From: Rhizobium leguminosarum
GTDB lineage: Bacteria; Pseudomonadota; Alphaproteobacteria; Rhizobiales; Rhizobiaceae
Assembly (NCBI RefSeq): GCF_017876795.1
Contig: NZ_JAGIOR010000001.1
Span: 467,501-531,500, forward strand
DNA length: 64,000 nt
Reading direction: 5' to 3'
Notes under the pieces: generated by a model
What the model saw: only the letters and a program-made list of their open reading frames with translations
Database searches by the model: none
Told to the model about the DNA's origin: nothing
Made by a program: the position numbers and the translations under genes
Shown here: positions 27,611 to 35,648 of the stretch, piece after piece
Layout: each line of letters opens with the position of its first letter
Numbering within the stretch: the stretch's first letter is position 1

Positions 27611-30196
27611 ATGTCGGAAATGAAAAGCAGCCTGCCCAGTCAGGCGGATGACGGCGTTCGCGCCGGCCGCCGCCCGCTGATGGCGAGCCAAAAGCACAAA
27701 TCTGCAACGGCACACGAGGCCGCCAAGCAAGAGCATGGATCATTGGCGCGCTTCCTGAAAAGCTGCGCGGCCGGCACGGCGCTTGCGGCGCTGGCGCGGC
27801 CGGTTCTGGCACAGACGGAGCAGCAGGCGGCAGCCTCGGCTCACCTCTTCACATCCTCGCAGGTCGTCGGGGTTTCCGTCGTCATCGGCGTCATATCGGC
27901 AGCACTGCTTTCGACGCTGTGGCTGGTGCGCCAGCGCGGAAATCTGGAAAGCGAGAGCCGGGAAATCCGCTCGGCGCTTTCCGATGCCCAGCAGCGCATT
28001 TCGCAATACCAGGCTTTGATCGCCGACAAGAACCGGCGGATCGTCATCTGGGACGGCAATGCGCGCCCCGAACTGCTCGGCCAGCTTCCGCCCGAAACCG
28101 GCGCACCGCAGGACGGCGAATTCCTGGCCTTCGGCCTCTGGCTGAGGTCACGCTCGGCCTCCGAGCTGGAAAAGGCGATCGACCGGCTGCGCGACGGAGC
28201 ACAGAGTTTCGACATGGTGGTCGAAACCATCCGCGACGAAATCCTCGAGGCGCAGGGCCGGGTTTCCGGCGGGCGCGCCTTCGTCCGTTTCGTGGCGCTT
28301 AACAATCTGCGCGCCGAGCTGGCAGAGCTCAGGATCGAGCGCGACCGGCTGATGACTTCGATCTCGGCCTTCCAGACCATGCTTGACGCGATCGACATGC
28401 CGGCCTGGCAACGCGACCCGGCGGGTCTGCTGACCTGGGTCAACCAGGCTTATGGCGAGGCGGTCGAAGCGCGATCGCCGCAGCAGGCGATCAATGAAGG
28501 CCGCGAAATGCTGACGACCGTGGCGCGCGAACGTATTCGCGCGACGACGACGCCGGAATCACCCTTCCACGACACGATCTCGACGGTCGTGCGCGGCAAC
28601 CGCACATTCTTCGACGTCGTTGACGTCAGGCTGCCCGCCGGCTCGGCCGGTATCGCGATCGACGTGTCCGACATAGAGGCGGTGCGTGCCGAGCTGGAAC
28701 GGACGCTCAAGAGCCACGCCGAAACCCTCGACCATCTCGCCACGCCCGTTGCCATCTTCGACGGCGACCGCCGCCTGCAATTCTATAACCAGGCTTTCGT
28801 CGCGCTCTGGGAGCTGGATATCGCCTTCCTCGAAGGCCGGCCGGACAATAGCGAGCTGCTCGAGCGGCTGCGGGCTGCCAAGAAGCTGCCGGACCAGCTC
28901 AATTGGAAAAGCTGGAAGGAAGCCGCCCTTTCCGTCTATCGCGCGCTCGACACGCAATCCGATCTTTGGCACCTGCCGAACGGGCAGACATTGCGCGTCT
29001 TCGCGACCGCCCATCCGCAGGGTGGCGCCACCTGGGTATTCGAAAACCTGACCGAGCAAGTCGATCTCGAAACGCGCTACAACACGCTGGTCAAGGTGCA
29101 GGGCGAAACCATCGACCATCTTTCTGAAGGTGTGGCGGTGTTCGGCCCGGATGGACGCATCCGTCTGTCGAACCCGGCCTTCCGCGCACTCTGGGGGATC
29201 ACCGAAACCGAGGCCAAGCCCGGCACCCATATCCGCGGACTGGGCGAGGCTTGCGCGCCGTCCTATGATCGACCGGACGGCTGGAAGGCGTTCGCGGAAC
29301 TGATCACCAGCTTCGACGACGAACGCCGTTCGGGCCAGGGGACGCTGGAACTCTTCTCCGGCCTCGTGCTCGACTATGCCGTCATCCCGCTGCCGAACGC
29401 GCAGACCATGCTGACCTTCGTCAATATGACGGACAGCGTGCGTGCCGAGCGGGCGCTGACCGAGAAGAACGAAGCGCTGCGCAAGGCCGACGAGCTGAAG
29501 AACGACTTCGTCCAGCATGTGTCCTACGAGCTGCGCTCGCCGCTGACCAATATCATCGGCTTCACCGATCTGCTGCGCACGCAGGGCGTCGGGCCGCTGA
29601 ACGAACGGCAGGCCGAATATATCGACCACATCTCGACCTCGTCCTCCGTTCTCTTGACGCTCGTCAACGACATCCTCGACCTTGCGACCGTCGATGCCGG
29701 CATCATGCGCCTCAACTATGCGGATATCGATCTCAACGACCTGCTCGACGACGTCTCGATGCAGATCGCCGATCGCCTGCACGAAAGCGGCGTCGCGCTC
29801 GAAATCACCGCGCCGGCCTATCTCGGCTCGATCGTCGCCGATCCGCAGCGGCTGAAGCAGATCCTTCTGAAGCTGCTTTCCAACGCGGCGAATTTTTCGC
29901 CGGAAGGCACCTCGATCGCGCTGGAGTGCCATCGCGAAGGCACGGATTTCGTCTTCTCCGTCAGCGATCGCGGCCCAGGCATCTCGCCTGACATGATCGC
30001 CACCGTCTTCGACCGGTTTGCGACGGGTGCGAAAAGCGGCAAACGCGGCGGCGCCGGCCTCGGCCTGTCGATCGTCGACAGCTTCGTCAGTCTGCATCAC
30101 GGCGACGTGACGATCGACAGCGAGCCGGGCAAGGGCACAACCGTCGTCTGCCGTATCCCCTCGATCAATGTCCCGCACACCGCGGCTGCCGAATGA
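27611..30196 (+). CDS. divL: DivL-type PAS sensor 'tyrosine' kinase of the cell-cycle pathway
   Basis: An 861-residue membrane protein. A hydrophobic segment near residues 52-68 and a transmembrane helix at about 84-106 precede a coiled-coil linker. At least two PAS-like modules follow (FDGDRRLQFYNQAF and FGPDGRIRLSNPAFRALW). The dimerisation motif reads HVSYELRSPLTNI: the usual phospho-acceptor His is replaced by Tyr639. This is the hallmark of DivL, which binds DivK and modulates CckA and hence CtrA. The HATPase domain keeps its motifs (NAANFSPEG, GGAGLGLSIV). I chose ATG 27611 (AAGGACGGAGA upstream) over TTG 27587. Confidence 0.88.
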   Translation: MSEMKSSLPSQADDGVRAGRRPLMASQKHKSATAHEAAKQEHGSLARFLKSCAAGTALAALARPVLAQTEQQAAASAHLFTSSQVVGVSVVIGVISAALLSTLWLVRQRGNLESESREIRSALSDAQQRISQYQALIADKNRRIVIWDGNARPELLGQLPPETGAPQDGEFLAFGLWLRSRSASELEKAIDRLRDGAQSFDMVVETIRDEILEAQGRVSGGRAFVRFVALNNLRAELAELRIERDRLMTSISAFQTMLDAIDMPAWQRDPAGLLTWVNQAYGEAVEARSPQQAINEGREMLTTVARERIRATTTPESPFHDTISTVVRGNRTFFDVVDVRLPAGSAGIAIDVSDIEAVRAELERTLKSHAETLDHLATPVAIFDGDRRLQFYNQAFVALWELDIAFLEGRPDNSELLERLRAAKKLPDQLNWKSWKEAALSVYRALDTQSDLWHLPNGQTLRVFATAHPQGGATWVFENLTEQVDLETRYNTLVKVQGETIDHLSEGVAVFGPDGRIRLSNPAFRALWGITETEAKPGTHIRGLGEACAPSYDRPDGWKAFAELITSFDDERRSGQGTLELFSGLVLDYAVIPLPNAQTMLTFVNMTDSVRAERALTEKNEALRKADELKNDFVQHVSYELRSPLTNIIGFTDLLRTQGVGPLNERQAEYIDHISTSSSVLLTLVNDILDLATVDAGIMRLNYADIDLNDLLDDVSMQIADRLHESGVALEITAPAYLGSIVADPQRLKQILLKLLSNAANFSPEGTSIALECHREGTDFVFSVSDRGPGISPDMIATVFDRFATGAKSGKRGGAGLGLSIVDSFVSLHHGDVTIDSEPGKGTTVVCRIPSINVPHTAAAE

Positions 30197-31722
30197 CCAC
30201 GAGCGATACGATCTCGCTCTTTCTGAAAGACGAGGCGGCTACATCTCGACTGGGCGAAGACCTGGCGCTGGCCTTGAAAGCCGGCGATTGCCTCGCCCTT
30301 TCCGGCGATCTCGGCGCGGGGAAATCCTCGCTGGCACGGGCGATCCTGCGCGCCATCGCCGATGACGAGGGGCTCGAGGTTCCGAGCCCGACATTCACCC
30401 TGGTGCAATCCTACGATCTGCGCATCCCGGTTTCGCACTTCGATCTCTACCGGCTCGGCCATCCCGCCGAACTGACCGAACTCGGCTTCGATGAAGCCCT
30501 GGAGAACGGGATCTGTCTCGTCGAATGGCCTGAGATGGCCGAGGACGAACTGCCGGCCGATCGCATCACGCTGAGGCTCGCACATGAAGGCAGCGGTCGC
30601 CGGGCGACGATCGGAGCCGCCGGCGCACAGGCCCTGCGCATCCGCCGGGTTCTGGCAATTCGCAATTTCCTTGACGATGCCGGCTATCCCGATGCGAAGC
30701 GCCGCTTCCTCACCGGCGATGCGTCGCTGCGCGCCTACGAATATGTCCATCCGAACGACGCTCCGTCGAAAATACTGATGGACTGGAGGCCGCATCCCGA
30801 GGGACCGCCGGTCTATGACGGCAAATCCTATCCGAAGGTCGTGCATCTGGCACAGAACGCCTATCCTTTCGTCGCGATTGCCGATGCATTGCGCGGGCGG
30901 GGGTTTGCGACGCCGGAGATCTACAAAGTCGACTATGAGCAGGGCATCCTGCTGATCGAGGATCTCGGCAGCCAAGGCGTGCTCGATGACGCCGGGCGGC
31001 CGATCGCCGAACGTTACCGGCAGAGCGTCGCCTGCCTTGCCCATCTTCATTCCATGCAGATTCCGCAGGATATCCCGGTTTCTACAACGCATACGCATCA
31101 CATTCCGGACTTCGACCGCACGGCAATGAAGATGGAAGTGCAGCTTGTGCTCGATTGGCACATTGCCTGGAAGCGCGGTACACCACCCACGGATGCCGAA
31201 CGGGCGGAGTATCTGGCGATCTGGGACTCGCTCATCGACGCACTCGCGGCCGCCGAGAAGAACCTGCTGCTGCGCGACTTCCATTCGCCGAACATCATCT
31301 GGCGCGAACAGGAAAGCGGCATTCGCAAGGTCGGCCTCATCGACTTCCAGGACGCCATGATCGGCCCGACCGCCTATGACCTCGCCTCGATCGTTCAGGA
31401 TGCGCGGGTAACGATCGAACCGGACCTCTTCCGGCAGCTGATGGATGACTATCTCAGCCTTCGCCGCGCCCAGGGCGGCTTCGACGAAGCCGGATTCATG
31501 AAGGCCTGGGCGATCATGTCGGCGCAACGCAATTGCAAGCTTGCCGGTCTCTGGGTGCGGCTGCTGCAGCGTGACGGCAAGCCCGGCTATCTCAAACATA
31601 TGCCGCGAACACTCACCTATCTCCAGGTCGCACTTGAGCACGAAGCGCTTGCCCCCTTGCGCGATTGGTGCGCAAGGGCTGGAATAAGGCCAAAGCGAAT
31701 CATAAGTTCCGGATCAGCATGA
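30193..31722 (+). CDS. tsaE: Fusion of TsaE (t6A synthesis ATPase) and an AmgK-like sugar phosphotransferase
   Basis: A 509-residue two-domain protein. Residues 1-155 are TsaE: Walker A GDLGAGKSS (38-46), PSPTFTLVQSY, and HFDLYRL. They energise the TsaD-TsaB complex that makes t6A37 in tRNA. Residues about 160-505 are an aminoglycoside-phosphotransferase-fold kinase with RDFHSPNIIW (catalytic Asp362) and LIDFQDAMIGPTAYDLAS, resembling AmgK, the anomeric MurNAc/GlcNAc kinase of peptidoglycan recycling. The frame is unbroken through the junction. It overlaps divL and the next gene by four bases each. Confidence 0.93.
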   Translation: MTTSDTISLFLKDEAATSRLGEDLALALKAGDCLALSGDLGAGKSSLARAILRAIADDEGLEVPSPTFTLVQSYDLRIPVSHFDLYRLGHPAELTELGFDEALENGICLVEWPEMAEDELPADRITLRLAHEGSGRRATIGAAGAQALRIRRVLAIRNFLDDAGYPDAKRRFLTGDASLRAYEYVHPNDAPSKILMDWRPHPEGPPVYDGKSYPKVVHLAQNAYPFVAIADALRGRGFATPEIYKVDYEQGILLIEDLGSQGVLDDAGRPIAERYRQSVACLAHLHSMQIPQDIPVSTTHTHHIPDFDRTAMKMEVQLVLDWHIAWKRGTPPTDAERAEYLAIWDSLIDALAAAEKNLLLRDFHSPNIIWREQESGIRKVGLIDFQDAMIGPTAYDLASIVQDARVTIEPDLFRQLMDDYLSLRRAQGGFDEAGFMKAWAIMSAQRNCKLAGLWVRLLQRDGKPGYLKHMPRTLTYLQVALEHEALAPLRDWCARAGIRPKRIISSGSA

Positions 31723-32450
31723 GCATCAGACAAGCCATGGTACTGGCCGCGGGTCTCGGGACCCGTATGCGCCCGATCACCGAGACGATCCCGAAGCCGC
31801 TGGTGAAGATCGACGGCAAGCCGATGATCGACTACGCGCTGGATTCGCTGGTGGCGGCCGGCGTCGAACGAGCCGCCGTCAACGTTCACCACCACGCCGA
31901 CCAGATGCTCGATCATCTGAGGAGCTATCCTGGCCTCGACATCATGATTTCCGACGAGCGGGACGCGCTGATGAACTCCGGCGGCGGGCTGGCGAAGGGG
32001 CTGAGGCTGCTGACCCGCGACAATATCTTCGTCATGAATGCCGATCTCTTCTGGATCGGAGAACAGCCGGGACGACCGACGAACCTGCAGCGCTTAGCCG
32101 GATTCTTCGATGCCGAGCGCATGGACATGGCGCTGCTCTGTGTGATGATCGAGGACACGACGGGCCACAACGGCAAGAACGATTTCAGTCTCGCAACGGA
32201 TGGCCGGCTGACGCGTTATCGCGACGATCCGTCCAATCCTGTCGTCTATGCCGGAGCGATCGCCATGAACCCGTCGCTGTTCGACGACGCGCCGCAGGAT
32301 GCCTTCAACCTCAATATCTATTTTGACAAGGCGATCGCACGCGGCCGCCTTTTCGGCATGGTGCTCGAAGGCCACTGGCTGACTGTGGGAACGCCGGAGG
32401 CGATCGGCGAGGCGGAGGAAACGATCCGTCGGTTGCGGGCGTTCGCGTGA
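31719..32450 (+). CDS. Nucleotidyltransferase, MurU-like
   Basis: A 243-residue sugar-1-phosphate nucleotidyltransferase. The signature AAGLGTRMRPIT and the following PKPLVKIDGKPMI are the NTP-binding loop and lysine motif, and VMNADLFW carries the metal-binding Asp. Next to an AmgK-like kinase it fits MurU, which converts MurNAc-1-phosphate to UDP-MurNAc in the Pseudomonas recycling route. The substrate is inferred from context only. It is coupled to the tsaE-amgK gene (ATGA), and addB begins three bases after its stop. Confidence 0.85.
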   Translation: MSIRQAMVLAAGLGTRMRPITETIPKPLVKIDGKPMIDYALDSLVAAGVERAAVNVHHHADQMLDHLRSYPGLDIMISDERDALMNSGGGLAKGLRLLTRDNIFVMNADLFWIGEQPGRPTNLQRLAGFFDAERMDMALLCVMIEDTTGHNGKNDFSLATDGRLTRYRDDPSNPVVYAGAIAMNPSLFDDAPQDAFNLNIYFDKAIARGRLFGMVLEGHWLTVGTPEAIGEAEETIRRLRAFA

Positions 32451-32453
32451 GCC

Positions 32454-35400
32454 ATGGCGGAGCGGCACGAGCCACGCATTCTGACGATCCCGGCGGGCCT
32501 CTCCTTCCTGAAAACACTGGCAAGGACGCTTTGCGACGGCCGGCTGACGCCGCTCTTCCGGCATGAGGCCGATGATCCGCTGTCGCTCGCTAGGGTGACG
32601 ATCTACCTGCCGACCCGGCGCGCCGTGCGTGTGCTGCGCTCGGAATTCGTCGACCTGCTCGGCGGCCGCTCGGCGATCCTGCCGGTCATCCGCCCTCTCG
32701 GCGAAACCGATGACGACAGCGGCTATTTCGACGAGGCGCTGCCGGCGACGATCGATCTCGCCCAGCCGCTGTCGAATACCGCCCGCCTGCTGGAGCTTGC
32801 GCGCCTCATTCTCGCGTGGCGAAACAAACTGCCGGAGATCGTTCGCCACATTCATTCGGATTCACCGCTCGTTGCGCCGGCAAGCCCTGCCGATGCGATC
32901 TGGCTCGCCCGCAACCTTGCGGAACTGATCGATTCCATCGAAACCGAGGATCTCGACTGGTCGGAGCTGTCGAAACTCGACACCGGCGACTATGCCGCCT
33001 GGTGGCAGCTGACGGCGGAGTTTCTGCAGATCGCCAGCGCATTCTGGCCGGAGAGGCTTTCCGAACTCGGCAAATCCTCGCCGGCGCGGCACCGAAACGC
33101 CATCCTGCGGGCCGAAGCCACAAGGCTTTCCACGACGAAACCGACTGGACCGATCATCATTGCCGGTTCGACGGGTTCGGTCCCCGCCACTGCCGATCTC
33201 ATCGCCGCCGTCGCCAATCTGCCTGAGGGTGTAATCGTGCTTCCGGGTCTCGATCTCTCCATGCCGGAGAAACACTGGCAGATGGTGGCGCCAGAACCGG
33301 CACCCGGCCAACATGCCAATCCTGCAAGCCGGAGCCATCCGCAATACGGCCTGTCGTCGCTGCTCAAGCGGCTGAAGCTCACGCGTGCCGATGTGACGCT
33401 CCTCGACGGACCTGAGGCCGATCTCGACCGGCGCGCCGAAATCCTGTCTCGAGCACTCGTCCCGGCGGAGGCGACCAGCGATTGGGGCGCCTGGAAGAAT
33501 GACCTGCCGGAAGGCAGCCTGTCTTCCTCCTTTGCCGATGTTTCCTTGATCGAAGCCGCCAATGAACGCGAGGAAGCGACCGCGATTGCGATTGCGCTGC
33601 GGCTGGCGTTGGAAAAGCCGGGGCAGGACGGCGAAAGCCGGGCAGCCCTCATCACCCCGGACCGCAATCTCGCCCGCCGGGTGATGGCGGAGATTTCCCG
33701 TTTCGGCATCCTCGCCGACGATTCGGCCGGCACACCGCTTGCGGTAATGCCGCAGGGCACGCTGCTGCAATTGCTGCTGGAGGCAGCGCTGCGTCCGGGC
33801 GATCCGGTCGCGATCGTCTCGCTGCTGAAACATCCGCTGGCCCGCTTCGGCCTGGAACGCGACGCATTGATTTCCGCTACCGAGGCGCTCGAACTGCTGG
33901 CATTGCGCGGTGGCGTGGCGGAGGTGGATATCAGCGGGCTCGAGCCGCTGCTGACCCATCAGCTTGCCCAGCAGGCCCTGGATAGGCACGCGCCGCGATG
34001 GCGAAAGGCGCTTTCGCCTGACGCTGCCGATGCCGCGTACGATCTTGCCCGGCGGGTCACACAAGCGACCGAGCCGCTGGCTTCGACGCTGATCCGGCAT
34101 CGGCCGGAAGATCGCGGGAGGACGATAAGCTTCACTTTGTCCGAATGGGCGGAGCGTACCGGCCGTTCGCTCGAAGCAGTCGCGGCCGATCCGCACGGCA
34201 ATCTCGCCGATCTCTGGTCTGGTGAAGCAGGAGATGCGCTCACCGCCCTGCTCGGCGAGGTCATCGGCACGGACGGCCAGATGGAAGCCGACGGACCGCA
34301 ATGGATCGACATCATGGCAGCACTTGCCGCCGGTCATGCGGTGAAGCCACGGGCGCTCAGTCATCCCCGCCTCTTCATTTTCGGCACGCTGGAAGCCCGC
34401 CTGCAGAGCGTCGATACGCTGATCCTCGGCGGCCTGAACGAGGGCACCTGGCCAGGGCAAACCGCCAACAACCCCTTCATTCCGCGCATGATGAAGACGG
34501 AGATCGGCCTCGAGCCGCCGGAACGGCGCATCGGCCAGCTGGCGCATGACTTCGAGATGGCGAACGGCACGCGCCATCTGATCTATTCGCGCGCGCTGCG
34601 CCAGGGCTCGACACCGACAGTCGCCTCTCGCTGGCTGCAGCGGCTGCTGGCGCTCGCCGGAGAGGCCTTCGAAGCGGAGTTGAAGGGACGCGGCAATCGG
34701 TTCCTCCAATGGGCCGGCCTGATCGATCGCGGAGAAGCCCAGGCACCAGCACAGCGACCCTCGCCGAAACCACCGCTGACACTGCAGCCGAAATCCTACT
34801 CCTTCAGCGAAGTCGGCCGGCTGCGCCGGGACCCCTACGCCATCTATGCCCGCCGCATCCTGCGCCTCGATCCCGTCGATACGTTCAACCGCGATCCAGG
34901 AGCGGCCGAACGCGGAACGCTCTATCACAAGATCATCGACCGGTTCATTCGCGAAGCCCATGTCGCCGGCACCCCGGATGCGGCAGCGGCGATGGAGCAC
35001 ATCCTTTCCGAGCTTTTCGACATGGAGCAGCTACCGCCGCATATCGATGCCGTGTGGCGGCCGCGCTTCCGCACGGTGTCCCGCGCCTTCCTCGAATGGG
35101 AAACCGGACGGCGGCCCGGCATCCGAAAAACGCTGACGGAGGTGCGTGGCGGCTACGAATTGGAGCCGATCAATATCCGGCTTAACGGGGTTGCCGACCG
35201 GATCGACATCACCGGACCGAACGCTGCCGATATCATCGACTACAAGACCGGCTACAATCCCTCACCGGCGCAGGCCCGCGTGCTTCTCGATCCGCAGCTT
35301 GCACTCGAAGCGGCGGCCTTGAGCGCCGGCGCCTTCCGTGATGCCGGCAGTCTCGTGCCGCAGGACCTGCTCTATGTGCGGCTGCGGCCGGGACGCCGTT

Positions 35401-35648
35401 TTCTGGTCGACACCGTCAACAACGAGAGCTCGGCGCGCAGCGACAAGGCGAAATCGGCGATGGATCTCGCCGAGGAATCGATCGACCAGCTGGTCAAGTT
35501 CGTCGGATTGCTGCAGTCCGGTGAGAAAGGCTTCACCTCGCGGCTGATCCCGGCGCAGCAATTCGATTTCGGCGGCGACTATGATCACCTTGCCCGTGTT
35601 TCCGAATGGTCGACAGCCGAAACCGAGGAAGGCGGCAGCGATGAGTGA
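32454..35648 (+). CDS. addB: Double-strand break repair protein AddB
   Basis: A 1064-residue alphaproteobacterial AddB, the partner of AddA in the RecBCD-like helicase-nuclease. The N-terminal part is an inactivated helicase-like region. The C-terminal PD-(D/E)xK nuclease is visible as GVADRIDIT...ADIIDYKTGY with Asp929 and Lys931. The whole protein has only one Cys (residue 27), so the four-Cys iron-sulphur cluster that staples the nuclease domain in Bacillus AddB is absent. Its last eight bases overlap addA. Confidence 0.95.
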   Translation: MAERHEPRILTIPAGLSFLKTLARTLCDGRLTPLFRHEADDPLSLARVTIYLPTRRAVRVLRSEFVDLLGGRSAILPVIRPLGETDDDSGYFDEALPATIDLAQPLSNTARLLELARLILAWRNKLPEIVRHIHSDSPLVAPASPADAIWLARNLAELIDSIETEDLDWSELSKLDTGDYAAWWQLTAEFLQIASAFWPERLSELGKSSPARHRNAILRAEATRLSTTKPTGPIIIAGSTGSVPATADLIAAVANLPEGVIVLPGLDLSMPEKHWQMVAPEPAPGQHANPASRSHPQYGLSSLLKRLKLTRADVTLLDGPEADLDRRAEILSRALVPAEATSDWGAWKNDLPEGSLSSSFADVSLIEAANEREEATAIAIALRLALEKPGQDGESRAALITPDRNLARRVMAEISRFGILADDSAGTPLAVMPQGTLLQLLLEAALRPGDPVAIVSLLKHPLARFGLERDALISATEALELLALRGGVAEVDISGLEPLLTHQLAQQALDRHAPRWRKALSPDAADAAYDLARRVTQATEPLASTLIRHRPEDRGRTISFTLSEWAERTGRSLEAVAADPHGNLADLWSGEAGDALTALLGEVIGTDGQMEADGPQWIDIMAALAAGHAVKPRALSHPRLFIFGTLEARLQSVDTLILGGLNEGTWPGQTANNPFIPRMMKTEIGLEPPERRIGQLAHDFEMANGTRHLIYSRALRQGSTPTVASRWLQRLLALAGEAFEAELKGRGNRFLQWAGLIDRGEAQAPAQRPSPKPPLTLQPKSYSFSEVGRLRRDPYAIYARRILRLDPVDTFNRDPGAAERGTLYHKIIDRFIREAHVAGTPDAAAAMEHILSELFDMEQLPPHIDAVWRPRFRTVSRAFLEWETGRRPGIRKTLTEVRGGYELEPINIRLNGVADRIDITGPNAADIIDYKTGYNPSPAQARVLLDPQLALEAAALSAGAFRDAGSLVPQDLLYVRLRPGRRFLVDTVNNESSARSDKAKSAMDLAEESIDQLVKFVGLLQSGEKGFTSRLIPAQQFDFGGDYDHLARVSEWSTAETEEGGSDE

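Noticed and set aside
28559..30178. A 539-codon minus-strand frame opposite divL
   Set aside because: Antisense shadow of the PAS and kinase domains.
32862..35000. A 712-codon minus-strand frame opposite addB
   Set aside because: Antisense shadow; addB on the plus strand has clear nuclease motifs and coupling to its neighbours.
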